Assembly (NCBI GenBank): GCA_020832905.1
Contig: JAJHRG010000001.1
Span: 296,617-360,616 of the forward strand
Source: Thermoproteota archaeon
GTDB taxonomy: Archaea > Thermoproteota > Methanomethylicia > Methanomethylicales > Methanomethylicaceae
DNA length: 64,000 bases
Reading direction: 5' to 3'
Numbering within the stretch: position 1 is the stretch's first letter; each line of letters begins with the position of its first letter. This document shows, in pieces, positions 49,334 to 59,608 of this stretch. The position numbers and the translations under genes were made by a program. The notes under the pieces are model-generated. The model was not told the origin of the DNA. It worked only from the letters and a program-made list of their open reading frames with translations, and ran no database searches.

Positions 49334-50385
49334 TTTCTAAAGAAAATTGGTCTTATAGAAAATATTATTACTAAAAATCCACAAACTAAAACTCCAAGTC
49401 CAGATACAAAAAGAAGAGGTATTAAACTTGCTTTTGGATTTATTATAATTGTACTTATCTCAATTACTATTTGTCTTATAAATAATAAAGCAACTAATAT
49501 TACAATTTCATGCCATATTTTTTGTGATTCCTCTAAGTACTTTACTATAAGTCTTCCTGTAAAGTATATTGCAATTCCTATAATAAATAAATCAATAATA
49601 TTTGATAATGCTAATCCTACAAATGATTGTAGATTTTCTAATGATGTTTCCATTAATGCTATATTTATTCCCCTATATATTGCAATTGATGAAATTATAA
49701 TGCCTATTATTGAAGTAATAAGTCTTATTGGTGATTCCTTCCATGCGTCTCTTATTATTTTATCAATATTAAATCCCTTTACTATTAAGATTATACTAAC
49801 TATAGTTCCTAAAGATATTGCTAAATAGTTTATTAAATTAAGAAAATATAATATTGTTATTGTAAAGAGAATTAATCCAGGTATTCCTAAGAAGGTTTTT
49901 GAATATTCAGGTTCAGTAAGTTTTTTTAAATATCTATAAAATAATACATAAGTTTCTTCTACACTTTTTTCTTGTTGAACAAAAACTCTCTTTACTGATA
50001 TAATTGGAACTTTAGATTGTATTATTGGTAGTGCTTGTTCATCAGTAACTCCATCACTTATAAATATTACTCCATCTGCTTTAAAATTTTTAAGAACTTC
50101 TTCTAATTCTGACAATATTTTTATATCAGATTTATATCCTCCCTCAGGTAAACCTGTTATAATTGCAACTTCACATTTATAATTTTCCTTAATTAATTCA
50201 TCATATACTTTTATTGCTTCAAATATAGAATTTACATCAGAATCTTCTGGATTTTTAAGAGCAAATGAAATTGCAACAGATAGAACTTTTTCTCTACCTA
50301 TGATTGGTGTAGAAAGTCCTAGTATTCTACCTATATCATTATCCTTATCTACATTTAGTACTAGTATATTTTTTTCCATTTTCAA
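49330..50385 (-). CDS. DUF373 family membrane protein
   Basis: NILVLNVDKDNDIGRILGLSTPIIGREK, GYKSDIKILSELEEVL, multiple TMs; stop codon abuts the mobile element. Confidence 0.8.
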   Translation of the reverse strand: MKMEKNILVLNVDKDNDIGRILGLSTPIIGREKVLSVAISFALKNPEDSDVNSIFEAIKVYDELIKENYKCEVAIITGLPEGGYKSDIKILSELEEVLKNFKADGVIFISDGVTDEQALPIIQSKVPIISVKRVFVQQEKSVEETYVLFYRYLKKLTEPEYSKTFLGIPGLILFTITILYFLNLINYLAISLGTIVSIILIVKGFNIDKIIRDAWKESPIRLITSIIGIIISSIAIYRGINIALMETSLENLQSFVGLALSNIIDLFIIGIAIYFTGRLIVKYLEESQKIWHEIVILVALLFIRQIVIEISTIIINPKASLIPLLFVSGLGVLVCGFLVIIFSIRPIFFRK

Positions 50386-50433
50386 TAGTAAATATGTTTA
50401 TAAACTTAAAACTATTGTGGAAAAATTTAAATA

Positions 50434-51294
50434 TTACTTTTCTATAGAGAGTAAAGCCATAAATTCATCAAATGTTAATTTTTCTCCATTTTTAATTTTC
50501 TCTTCAGCTATTTTTGCTAATTCCATTCTTTTTCTTAATATTTTCTTTGTTTCTTCTGCTATTACTTCAACTCTTTTTTCTAATATTTCTTCTTTAATTT
50601 TATTATACTTAAGATTATTTTCATGATATTCTTTCTTAAGATTACTTATTTCTGTTTTTAATAAAGATATTTTCTCCTTGATTTTTACTAATTCTGCTTT
50701 AATTGATTTTAAACTTTCAATAGACTTTATCATGGATTCATGATATTTTCTAGATTCTTGTGCTAAAGATAAAATTTCATTATGAATGTTATTTGCTTTT
50801 TCTTTTAATTCATTAAGAGATAATTCATATGAATTTATTTTTTCATTTATTTCTCTAATTTGTTTGTATATTAATAATTTTCTTTCTATTTCACTTCTTC
50901 TTTGAAGTAATCTTTTTTCTTCTTCAAGAGAAAGTGGATTTGTTTGTTGTTTCCAATCTATATATTTAATTTGATTTATTAGGTCCTCTTCTTCTTCTTT
51001 AACTAAAGAAGATAACTTCCTCTTTTCTAATCTTAATTCCTTTATTTTTCCTAATATCTCTTTACACTTATCATTAAGTTCTTTTCTTATTTTCTTCTTT
51101 TCAGCTATTTTTGTATTTATATCATTTCTTAAATTCTTGAAGTTTTCTATTTCCTTCTTTATTTCATTTACTTTTTCTTGTATTTCCTTCTTTTTTTCTT
51201 TAAGCTGATTTAATTCTGAATTTTTTTCTTTTATTTCTTCACTTAATGATTTTATTTTCTTAATTAGTAACGATATTTCTTCCATTAATATCAC
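50434..51294 (-). CDS. Archaeal coiled-coil protein
   Basis: Long Lys/Glu heptad-rich helices. Confidence 0.7.
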   Translation of the reverse strand: MILMEEISLLIKKIKSLSEEIKEKNSELNQLKEKKKEIQEKVNEIKKEIENFKNLRNDINTKIAEKKKIRKELNDKCKEILGKIKELRLEKRKLSSLVKEEEEDLINQIKYIDWKQQTNPLSLEEEKRLLQRRSEIERKLLIYKQIREINEKINSYELSLNELKEKANNIHNEILSLAQESRKYHESMIKSIESLKSIKAELVKIKEKISLLKTEISNLKKEYHENNLKYNKIKEEILEKRVEVIAEETKKILRKRMELAKIAEEKIKNGEKLTFDEFMALLSIEK

Positions 51295-51434
51295 TCTTGG
51301 TTGGAATTTTTGTCTTCAGGACAGAGAGCTGTTTTAATAAAAAGCTTAAAAGCTTATAAACATCTTGGTACAACTTACACATGAAGTTGAGTAGTATGAG
51401 CTTAGTAAGTAATGAGAACTTGTCTCCTTGATAC

Positions 51435-51526
51435 TGGGGTTCAGCTTTTATATAGGTTTGTATAACTTGATGTCATTGCCTCATTCTTATTCCCCTGTAT
51501 TCCACTCGGTTTTCATCGGGCTTAGG
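51435..51526 (-). repeat. Solo right-end/omegaRNA-like remnant, second copy of 32206-32297
   Basis: Minus strand CCTAAGCCCGATGAAAACCGAGTGGAATACAGGGGAATAAGAATGAGGCAATGACATCAAG...AGCTGAACCCCA; 92 nt, 7 mismatches, no gaps. Confidence 0.9.
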
Positions 51527-51727
51527 TAATAGAATATCAAGACGAGGTAAAACCACTACATGGTAAAAGAGTTCATGTAATAATTATAGCAAAAAATTAA
51601 CATTAAGTTATAAACTTAATATAAAATATATAAAATTAAAAACAGTAACCAAAGGCGATAGAGTCTAATCAATGATGGAAGACCATAGTAAGTACAGAAC
51701 TTTTGCCATTCATGGCAAGGTTGTTAG

Positions 51728-52537
51728 CTAAATGTCTATTCCACCAGTATGAATACGTTGAAGTTCTGCAAATAGTTCAGTCATACCTTGTCCTGTATAT
51801 GATGAGATTAATAGAAATTCTCCTAGTGTTCCAATCTCTAATAATATATCAAAAATTCTTTCAGAAAATTCTCCTTTTATATCTGCAATTTCTGATAAGA
51901 AACTTTCTTTAAGTGTTATTGGCTCTGTTATCCACTGTATTGCTCTCTTCATTACATCTTCAGATAAAAGATCTACTTTTGATATGCAATTTATTTGTGG
52001 TGCTTTAAATCTTGTTTGAACAGAATAAGCTAAAAGCATAACTGAAACAAAATCAGAAGGCCTATTTAAAAAAATTGAATCTGCAAGAAATATAATTGAA
52101 AAATTATTTTTCGAAAGAGTTGATGTAATAATCTTTCCAGAATCTCTATAAGCAAATAGCTCAAGTTGTCCTGGAGTATCAACTATGACATAATCTGGTT
52201 CAAATTTTTCAATTTCTTCTTTCATTTCTTCAATATAATTTACAGCAGTATCAACACATGCTATAAGAGCACCATTAGGACCAAGTTGATATTCCTCAAC
52301 AATTTTATCATAATCAATATAATCTCTTATATCAACTTCAGGATAGTAAGGAAGCCATTTTACTCCTGGATCTAAATTTACTGATATAGCATTAAGTTCA
52401 GCAGCTCTTAATGTATCTAAAAGAGATGAAGTAAGTGCAGACTTACCAGAACCAGCAGTTCCCAATATATACACAAAATTCATAATAAAAACATAAAAAT
52501 GAAAAAGTAAAAATTTTACTTCTTTGCTGTCCACCAC
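51728..52537 (-). CDS. GPN-loop GTPase
   Basis: ILGTAGSGKSALTSSL, NLDPG, GPNGALIA, VDTPGQLELFAYRDSG. Confidence 0.95.
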   Translation of the reverse strand: MVDSKEVKFLLFHFYVFIMNFVYILGTAGSGKSALTSSLLDTLRAAELNAISVNLDPGVKWLPYYPEVDIRDYIDYDKIVEEYQLGPNGALIACVDTAVNYIEEMKEEIEKFEPDYVIVDTPGQLELFAYRDSGKIITSTLSKNNFSIIFLADSIFLNRPSDFVSVMLLAYSVQTRFKAPQINCISKVDLLSEDVMKRAIQWITEPITLKESFLSEIADIKGEFSERIFDILLEIGTLGEFLLISSYTGQGMTELFAELQRIHTGGIDI

Positions 52538-52719
52538 TTTATATATTCTTTTCTTATTTTTTCTTTCTCATTCTCATTTTCTACTTTATATTTAGCTTTT
52601 ATTTCATCTATTTCATCTCTTGTTAGAGATATACCACAACTTTTACAAACATATCTTCTAATAGATCGCTGATAAAACATTTCTCCACCGCATTCAGGAC
52701 ATACTAGCATTTTTATCAC
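52516..52719 (-). CDS. Small zinc-ribbon protein
   Basis: CPECGGEMFYQRSIRRYVCKSCGISLTRDEIDE. Confidence 0.75.
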   Translation of the reverse strand: MIKMLVCPECGGEMFYQRSIRRYVCKSCGISLTRDEIDEIKAKYKVENENEKEKIRKEYIKWWTAKK

Positions 52720-52769
52720 AATTAAAAATTAATTTTTAGGTTAATAAATTATTCCTAAAAAGTATATGC

Positions 52770-53591
52770 TTATCTACCAAATCTTCTATGTCTTTTTTGA
52801 TATGTTCTAATTGCTCTTAAAAGATCTATTTTTCTTATTTCAGGCCAATAAACATCCATAAAGTATAATTCAGAATAAGCACTTTGCCAAAGTAAAAAAC
52901 CACTTAATCTTTCCTCACCGGAAGTTCTTATTATAAGATCAGGATCTTTATCTCCTTGTGTATATAAATACTTAGAAAAAATTTCTTCATTAATATCATT
53001 AATACTTAATTCTCCCTTTATTACAGCTTCAACAATTTTCTTAGTAGCATCTACAATCTCAGCTCTTCCTCCATAAGCTATTGCAATATAAAGTTTATTT
53101 TTTGAATAATCTTTTGTTTTTTCTTCAACTTTTTTAATTAAATCAATTAATTCTTTATCTAATACTTCTAATCTTCCTATTGCCTTTATTCTTACTTCAT
53201 ACTTACTTATTTCTGGACTTTCTAAAATTTCTTTAAAGCCTTTTTTTGCTAATTTAAATAAATGATCTAGTTCTTCTTTACTTCTATATAAGTTCTCAGT
53301 AGAAAGTACATAAATTGTTACAATGTTTATTCCTAATTCCCAACACCATTTTAATACTTCTTTTAATTTTTCATATCCATATTCATGACCTTTTTCTGGA
53401 GAGAATCCCATCTCTATTGCCCATCTTCTATTACCATCAAGTATTAGTCCTACATGTTCAGGCATTTTACCTTTTTTTACTTCATTTAATAATCTTTTTT
53501 CATAGTAATTATATATGTATTTTAGTATGAATGATTTTATCCAATTTATCATAATTCTCCTCTCTTTATAGTACGATTGGCATTTTTTCAA
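52770..53591 (-). CDS. uppS: Cis-polyprenyl diphosphate synthase (UppS-like)
   Basis: HVGLILDGNRRWAIEMG, DLIIRTSGEERLSGFLLWQSAYSELYF. Confidence 0.96.
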   Translation of the reverse strand: MKKCQSYYKERRIMINWIKSFILKYIYNYYEKRLLNEVKKGKMPEHVGLILDGNRRWAIEMGFSPEKGHEYGYEKLKEVLKWCWELGINIVTIYVLSTENLYRSKEELDHLFKLAKKGFKEILESPEISKYEVRIKAIGRLEVLDKELIDLIKKVEEKTKDYSKNKLYIAIAYGGRAEIVDATKKIVEAVIKGELSINDINEEIFSKYLYTQGDKDPDLIIRTSGEERLSGFLLWQSAYSELYFMDVYWPEIRKIDLLRAIRTYQKRHRRFGR

Positions 53592-54618
53592 AATTAGTTA
53601 AATTTTTGTTACCATTTTCTGTTATTAATATCATATCTTCTATTCTTATACCTATAACTTTTGGTATGTAAACTCCTGGTTCTATGGTTATAACATTTCC
53701 ACATTTTAATTTCTTTTCTTGTTTTTTATTTATAAAGGGCTCCTCATGAACATTTATTCCAATTCCATGACCAAGTCCATGATTAAAATACTTTTCTAAT
53801 TTATACTCTTTTAAAACATTAATAGCAATTTCATTAAGTTCCTTTCCAGTAATTCCTGGTTTTGCATTTTTTATAGCTTCTTCTTGAGCATATTTAACAG
53901 CATAATAAATATCAATAACATTTTTACTAGGTTCTCCTATGAATACTGTTCTAGTCATATCTGAACAATAACCATTGTATCTTACTCCTATATCTATTAT
54001 TATTCCTTCATTTTTTTCAATAATTTTTCTTGTAGGTCTTCCATGTGGATAAATACATCTTATACCAGATAGTACTATACTATCAAAAGCATAAGATTCT
54101 GCACCATAAATTCTCATAAAGTATTCTATTTTTGCTACAATTTCTAATTCACTCATTCCTATTTTTATTTCCTTTAAACTTTCTTCAAGTGATTTTTCTG
54201 TAATTCTTTGAGATTCTTTAATTAATTTTATTTCATCTTCATCTTTTATTTCTCTCATTTCTTCAATGTAATTTCCTATAGGAATAAGTTCTAGATCTTT
54301 TTTTAACTCTTCATAAGTATAATATGAAATCTTCTTATTTTCAAATCCTACTTTTTTACCTAATTTCTTTATTTCTTCTATAAAATTTTCTGTTTTTATT
54401 ACATTTACATCTTCTACACTATCTATAATTTCTTGATAATTCATTTCATTTGTTATTATATACAAATTACCATCACGACTTAAGTAAAGAAATTTATTAC
54501 AATTTAATGGAGCACCTGTAAGATAGAATATATTTTCATTAGAAATAATTACTATTCCATCTATTTCTTTCTCTTCTATTAATTTCAATATTTTTTTCTG
54601 TCTATTTTTGTAATTCAT
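53566..54618 (-). CDS. pepQ: M24 family Xaa-Pro dipeptidase/aminopeptidase
   Basis: IDIGVRYNGYCSDMTRT, NHGLGHGIGINVHEEP, ITIEPGVYIP. Confidence 0.95.
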   Translation of the reverse strand: MNYKNRQKKILKLIEEKEIDGIVIISNENIFYLTGAPLNCNKFLYLSRDGNLYIITNEMNYQEIIDSVEDVNVIKTENFIEEIKKLGKKVGFENKKISYYTYEELKKDLELIPIGNYIEEMREIKDEDEIKLIKESQRITEKSLEESLKEIKIGMSELEIVAKIEYFMRIYGAESYAFDSIVLSGIRCIYPHGRPTRKIIEKNEGIIIDIGVRYNGYCSDMTRTVFIGEPSKNVIDIYYAVKYAQEEAIKNAKPGITGKELNEIAINVLKEYKLEKYFNHGLGHGIGINVHEEPFINKKQEKKLKCGNVITIEPGVYIPKVIGIRIEDMILITENGNKNLTNFEKMPIVL

Positions 54619-54671
54619 AAGTAAGAATTAAGAATATTGCTCTAAATAATATTACTATATTTGGTGATAAA

Positions 54672-55211
54672 ATGATTATTGTTGTTGGTACTTCAAATCC
54701 TGTTAAAGTAAAAGCAGTTGAGAATGTTTTTTCAAAATTGTTTAAAGTAACTGTTATAATGAGACCAGTTTCTATTAATATTCCATCTCAACCAATAGGA
54801 CTAGATACTGTAATAAGAGGAGCAATTGAAAGAGCAAAAAAAGCATTAGAATTAGAAGAAAAAGCAGATTTTGGTGTTGGTATAGAAGCTGGAATAATTC
54901 CAATACCTTATACCATAACTGGATATATGGATCAACAATTTGCTGCAATAGCTGATAGATCTGGAAAAGTTACTATTGGTGGAGGTCCTGCTTTTGAATA
55001 TCCTCCTTTTGTTATAAGAAGAGTAATAAATGAGAAATTAGAAATTAATACAATAATGGAGGAAATTACTAAAATACCTAAAATTGGACATAAGGAAGGA
55101 GCAATTGGTTTTCTATCTAAAGGTATTACAAATAGAACTCAAATTACTGAAATGGCTGTTCTAATGGCTCTTATACCTCGTCTTAATGAAGATTTATTTA
55201 ACAAATTCTAG
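54672..55211 (+). CDS. Inosine/xanthosine triphosphatase
   Basis: VGTSNPVKVKAVENVF, SQPIGLDTVIRGAIERAKKA, FGVGIEAGI. Confidence 0.92.
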   Translation: MIIVVGTSNPVKVKAVENVFSKLFKVTVIMRPVSINIPSQPIGLDTVIRGAIERAKKALELEEKADFGVGIEAGIIPIPYTITGYMDQQFAAIADRSGKVTIGGGPAFEYPPFVIRRVINEKLEINTIMEEITKIPKIGHKEGAIGFLSKGITNRTQITEMAVLMALIPRLNEDLFNKF

Positions 55212-56214
55212 GAATAGGTTCTCCTAATGGAGGATTAATAATTCTTTTTCCTCCTATTATTGTCTTCATAATTACATATCCAGGCATATCTTTTTTTACA
55301 TATCCAATAATTCTTGCATCTTTTCCTTCTTCAGTTGATTTAATTGCTTTAAGTACATTTTCAGCATCTTCAGCTTTTACACCCATTACAATTCTTCCTT
55401 CACATGCAAGTTCTAAATAATCTATACCTAACATTTCACAAACTCCCTTTACTTCATCTCTTACTGGAATTTCCTCTTCTTCAATCCATATACTTACATT
55501 AGATTTCATTGCCATCTCATTTAAAGCCATAGCTAAACCTCCTCTTGTTGGATCTTTTGCAGCTGTAATTTCTCCTGCATCCATAGCTTTTTTCATTAAA
55601 TTCCATAATGGTGCAACATCAGATACTATATTTGTTTTAAAAGAAATTCCTTCTCTTAAAGAAATTACAACTATTCCATGATCTCCAATTGGACCAGTTA
55701 CAATTATTTTATCACCTTCTCTTAATCCAGAATCTAGTATTGGTCTTTTCTTATAAAGCATACCTATACCCATAGTTGATATAATAATTCCATCAAGTTT
55801 TCCTTTTGGCATTACTTTAAAATCTCCATGAATAAGAGAAATATCAAATTTTTCCATTATTTCATTCATAGAAATAAAAATCTTTTTTAAGTCTTCTATT
55901 TCAAATCCTTCTTCTACTACAACTGTATCCATTATAGCAATTGGTCTTGCTCCCATTACAGCTAAATCATTTATAGTTCCACAAATTGCAAGCTTTCCTA
56001 TATCTCCTCCAGGAAAGAATATTGGTGTAATAGTATATGCATCTCCAGTTACTACAATTTCCTCAGAATTTATAGGTATAGTAGCACCATCATCAAGTTC
56101 ATCTAATCCAACTCCTTTTCCTACTTTCTTATTCTTTATATTTTTTAGAATAACCTCTTTAATTAAATCATTCATTATTGTTCCGCCAGCACCATGACTA
56201 AGTTGTATCTTCAT
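55198..56214 (-). CDS. hypE: Hydrogenase maturation protein HypE
   Basis: [37 protein letters not shown]-terminal PRIC. Confidence 0.95.
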   Translation of the reverse strand: MKIQLSHGAGGTIMNDLIKEVILKNIKNKKVGKGVGLDELDDGATIPINSEEIVVTGDAYTITPIFFPGGDIGKLAICGTINDLAVMGARPIAIMDTVVVEEGFEIEDLKKIFISMNEIMEKFDISLIHGDFKVMPKGKLDGIIISTMGIGMLYKKRPILDSGLREGDKIIVTGPIGDHGIVVISLREGISFKTNIVSDVAPLWNLMKKAMDAGEITAAKDPTRGGLAMALNEMAMKSNVSIWIEEEEIPVRDEVKGVCEMLGIDYLELACEGRIVMGVKAEDAENVLKAIKSTEEGKDARIIGYVKKDMPGYVIMKTIIGGKRIINPPLGEPIPRIC

Positions 56215-56274
56215 GTTTTTCTCAATAAAAATTTTAAGAAAAAACTTATATTTCTATTCCTTTTTTCTTCAAGT

Positions 56275-56661
56275 ATGAGTTATTATCAAGGTAGAGATAC
56301 AAAGAAGCCTAGTGGTGGAAAATTACCATATAGTAGAAAAAAGAGAAAATATGAGCTTGGATCTCCTCCTACAGAAACATCCTTAGGAAAAGAAAGTGAA
56401 GTAAGAGAAAATGTTAGAACTTATGGTGGAAATAGAAAAGTAAGATTAAAGATTGCACTTTTTGCTAATGTAACTGATCCATCAACTAATACTACAAAAA
56501 AGTGTAAAATATTAAAAGTTAAAGATAATCCATGTAATGTAGATTATGCAAGAAGAGGTATAATAACTAAAGGAGCAATTATTGAAACAGAAATTGGAAC
56601 TGCTAGAATAACATCAAGACCAGGACAAGATGGAATTATTAATGCAATTCTTATTAAGTAA
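56275..56661 (+). CDS. rps8e: 30S ribosomal protein S8e
   Basis: [42 protein letters not shown]. Confidence 0.97.
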   Translation: MSYYQGRDTKKPSGGKLPYSRKKRKYELGSPPTETSLGKESEVRENVRTYGGNRKVRLKIALFANVTDPSTNTTKKCKILKVKDNPCNVDYARRGIITKGAIIETEIGTARITSRPGQDGIINAILIK

Positions 56662-56665
56662 TTTA

Positions 56666-57022
56666 TTATCTTATTCCCTTAATCTTTTTAACTAATAATT
56701 CCTTTCCTTCTTCTAATTCAATATCTCCTTTACAGTATGGACATTTCATTTGAAGTTCCATAATTTCTTTAATATCTTTTTTAATTTTTCTCTTACAATT
56801 TTTACACAAAAAAGTAGGCTTAATCTTTCTTATATATAGTCTACTGTTTTCTAATATTGTTCCTTTACTTAAAATTTTAAAGCAAAATCTAAATTGTAAA
56901 GGATTAATATGTGTAAACTCTCCTATTTCAATATGTATAGAAGTTATTTTCTTTAATTTCATTTTCTTACTTACTTCTTCTATATAATTGATTACAGATA
57001 ATGCAAGAGAAAATTCATGCAT
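56666..57022 (-). CDS. hypA: Hydrogenase maturation nickel chaperone HypA
   Basis: MHEFSLALSVINYIEE; CKNCKRK...CPYCKG. The longer ORF-track version is antisense to SRP19. Confidence 0.93.
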   Translation of the reverse strand: MHEFSLALSVINYIEEVSKKMKLKKITSIHIEIGEFTHINPLQFRFCFKILSKGTILENSRLYIRKIKPTFLCKNCKRKIKKDIKEIMELQMKCPYCKGDIELEEGKELLVKKIKGIR

Positions 57023-57038
57023 AATAAAATAATTAAAT

Positions 57039-57347
57039 ATGTACGTGTATATAAATAGTATGGACAAAGATACAATTGTAATATGGCCTGTATATTTTGA
57101 TGCAAATAAATCTCGTAGAGAAGGAAGAAGAGTTCCAAAAAGACTTGCTATTAAGTCTCCTTCAGTTAATGATATATTTAATGCTTGTAATAAACTTGGC
57201 TTAGAAGCTAAAATAGAATATGATAAAGCTTTTCCAAGAATACCTTGGGAAAAATGTGGAAGAGTTATTATTAAAAAAACAACAAAGAAAAAGTCTAAAA
57301 TTATTTTAGAGATTAGTGAGATATTAAATAAATTACGTAGTAAATAG
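57039..57347 (+). CDS. srp19: Signal recognition particle 19 kDa protein
   Basis: VIWPVYFDANKSRREGRRVPKRLAIKSPSVNDI. Confidence 0.95.
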   Translation: MYVYINSMDKDTIVIWPVYFDANKSRREGRRVPKRLAIKSPSVNDIFNACNKLGLEAKIEYDKAFPRIPWEKCGRVIIKKTTKKKSKIILEISEILNKLRSK

Positions 57348-57387
57348 TAGCAAAGAATATATTTTTGAGAAGTTAACATATTTACTA

Positions 57388-57660
57388 ATGGTGAGTTCTA
57401 AGAAAAATCAACTTCAAAAAATAGGAAAAATTATTAATATATCAAAAAGTAATTTAGTAACAATAAAATCAAATTCTCCTGTAAAACTTGGCTCTCGTAT
57501 ATTATTAAAAAATGGAAATTGTTTAGGAATAGTTGTAGATGTATTTGGTCCTATACATTCTCCTTATATTTCAGTTAAGCCAGAAAATATTAAGGATATT
57601 GTTATTGGTTCTGAAGTTTATATAATGAAAAAGAGAGGAAGAGAAGATGCAAAAACATAG
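57388..57660 (+). CDS. H/ACA RNP protein Gar1-like
   Basis: GIVVDVFGPIHSPYISVKPENIKDIVIGSEVYIMKK. Confidence 0.9.
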   Translation: MVSSKKNQLQKIGKIINISKSNLVTIKSNSPVKLGSRILLKNGNCLGIVVDVFGPIHSPYISVKPENIKDIVIGSEVYIMKKRGREDAKT

Positions 57661-58573
57661 TAATTTAGATGAAATTGTTTGTCCTGAATGTAAATGTAAT
57701 ACATTAATAAAAGATGAAGCTAGAGCTGAAATTATATGTACTTCATGTGGTCTTGTAATAAATGAACGAATGCTTGATCTTGGTCCTGAGTGGCGTAATT
57801 TTAGTAATAATCAAGAAAATAAGCGATCAAGAGTTGGTGCACCATTAACATTAACAATTCATGATAAGGGTTTATCTACAATTATAGATTGGAGAAATAA
57901 GGATGGTCATGGAAATTCTTTAACATTAAAAAAGAAAATTCAAATTTATAGACTTAGAAAATGGCAACAAAGAACTAGGATTTCTTCTGCAAATGAAAGA
58001 AATCTCATTTTTGCATTATCAGAAATAGAAAGAATGATATCACAATTAGCTCTTCCAAGAAGTGTACAAGAAGCTTCTGCTCTTATTTATAGAAAAGCTG
58101 TAGAAAATCAATTAATACGTGGAAGATCCATAGAGAGTATAACTGGAGCAGTTTTATATATTGCATGTAGACAATGCAATATACCAGTAACATTAGATGA
58201 TATTTCAAAAGTTTGTAAGGCAAATAAAAAAGAAATTGCAAGAAATTATCGTTTTCTTTTGAATGAATTAATGCTTAAAGTTTCACCTATGGATCCTGTG
58301 AACTATATACCTCGTATAATAACAAAACTTAATTTAGATGGTCTTGTTCAGAAGATATCTATAGATATTGTTAAAGCAATGGAAAAAGCTAGACTTATAT
58401 CAGGTAAAGGTCCAATGGGAATTGCAGCTGCTGCAGTCTATATAACAAGTGTAATAATGGATAGAAAAAGAACACAAAGAGATATAGCAAATGTTGCAAA
58501 AGTAACAGAAGTTACTTTAAGACATAGGTATAAAGAAATTTTAGAAAAAATTGATTTAGAGATATTTTTATAG
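57647..58573 (+). CDS. tfb: Transcription initiation factor TFB
   Basis: CPECKCNTLIKDEARAEIICTSCGLVINERMLDLGPEWR; cyclin repeats. Confidence 0.97.
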   Translation: MQKHSNLDEIVCPECKCNTLIKDEARAEIICTSCGLVINERMLDLGPEWRNFSNNQENKRSRVGAPLTLTIHDKGLSTIIDWRNKDGHGNSLTLKKKIQIYRLRKWQQRTRISSANERNLIFALSEIERMISQLALPRSVQEASALIYRKAVENQLIRGRSIESITGAVLYIACRQCNIPVTLDDISKVCKANKKEIARNYRFLLNELMLKVSPMDPVNYIPRIITKLNLDGLVQKISIDIVKAMEKARLISGKGPMGIAAAAVYITSVIMDRKRTQRDIANVAKVTEVTLRHRYKEILEKIDLEIFL

Positions 58574-58613
58574 ATCTTTATATATTTCTTATTCTTGAGA
58601 GTGCTAATTGTTA

Positions 58614-58985
58614 ATGGAGAATTTAAAAGAAAAATTACTATCAATATTGAAGAATTCAAATGGAGTAGAGCAAAGTAGCTTACCAAAGATACTTGGAGTA
58701 GATAGAAAAGCAATTTATAAGGTTTTACAAGAATTAGAAAGAGAAGGAATAATAAGAAGAGAACCTTTTAGTAGTGGAAATAAAAAAACCTACAAAATTT
58801 TTATCACAAAAAAAGAAGAATTAAAAATTGATATAAGTGATATAAGTTGGTCTCCTTGTGCAATATGTCCAGATATTGAGCGATGTGGAAGAGGTCAACC
58901 TATTTCTCCTGAAACTTGTATTAAACTTACTAATGCACTTAAAGCTGAATATATGAATTTAATTGGAGTGAAAACTAATGATTAA
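58614..58985 (+). CDS. TFE-beta/RPC34-like winged-helix Fe-S protein
   Basis: N-terminal wHTH; C-terminal CAICPDIERCGRGQPISPETC cluster motif. Confidence 0.65.
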   Translation: MENLKEKLLSILKNSNGVEQSSLPKILGVDRKAIYKVLQELEREGIIRREPFSSGNKKTYKIFITKKEELKIDISDISWSPCAICPDIERCGRGQPISPETCIKLTNALKAEYMNLIGVKTND

Positions 58986-59577
58986 ATGTATTAGAGATAG
59001 TTATTATAAGGAAGCAAAAAGAAGAGGTTTAAGATCAAGAGCTGCATTTAAATTATTAGAAATATCAAGGAAATTTTCTATTATAAAGAAAGGTGATATT
59101 GTTTTAGATTTAGGAGCAGCACCAGGAGGATGGCTTCAAATAGCAAGAATGCTTACAGGAGAAAATGGAAAAGTAATAGGTGTGGATATTTCTCCAATAA
59201 AACCTCTTCCATATAGTAATGTTTTTATTATAAGAAAAGATGTAAGAGATCCTTCCTTAATAGATGATATAAGAAAAATATCTGGAGGAGAAGTAGATGT
59301 AATTCTTTCTGATTTAGCACCAAAGTTTTCTGGTTTTCATCATTTAGATCATTTTAGACAAATTTCACTTGTAAAATATACTATATCTATTGCAAATTCT
59401 CTTTTAAAAAAACATGGAAATATGGTAATTAAAATCATTATGGGATCAGAAGTTAATAAGCTAATTAAAGAAATAAGTAATAATTTTAATTATGTTAAAC
59501 TATATAAGCCAAAAGCATCAAGAAAACATAGTAGTGAAATTTATTTGATATGTAAGGAATGGAAAGAAAAATCATAA
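58978..59577 (+). CDS. rlmE: RlmE/FtsJ-like 2'-O-ribose methyltransferase
   Basis: YKEAKRRGLRSRAAFKLLEI, VLDLGAAPGGWLQIA, SDLAPKFSGFHHLDH. Confidence 0.95.
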   Translation: MIKCIRDSYYKEAKRRGLRSRAAFKLLEISRKFSIIKKGDIVLDLGAAPGGWLQIARMLTGENGKVIGVDISPIKPLPYSNVFIIRKDVRDPSLIDDIRKISGGEVDVILSDLAPKFSGFHHLDHFRQISLVKYTISIANSLLKKHGNMVIKIIMGSEVNKLIKEISNNFNYVKLYKPKASRKHSSEIYLICKEWKEKS

Positions 59578-59608
59578 TAGTAGAAATTTTTATGAAAATT
59601 AAATAGGT

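Noticed and set aside
51305-51330. Hairpin TGTCTTCAGGACA near the coiled-coil gene as the missing left end of the solo remnant
   Set aside because: It lies on the wrong side of the remnant for a left end given the right-end orientation; probably chance or a separate element.
51695-51722. Inverted repeat TTGCCATTCATGGCAA near the GPN GTPase 3' end as a terminator
   Set aside because: Short stem without a U-tract in the relevant orientation; archaeal termination does not usually need it.
56666-57379. 237-aa minus ORF as one protein
   Set aside because: The first half is antisense to SRP19; only the HypA part (from 57022) is real.
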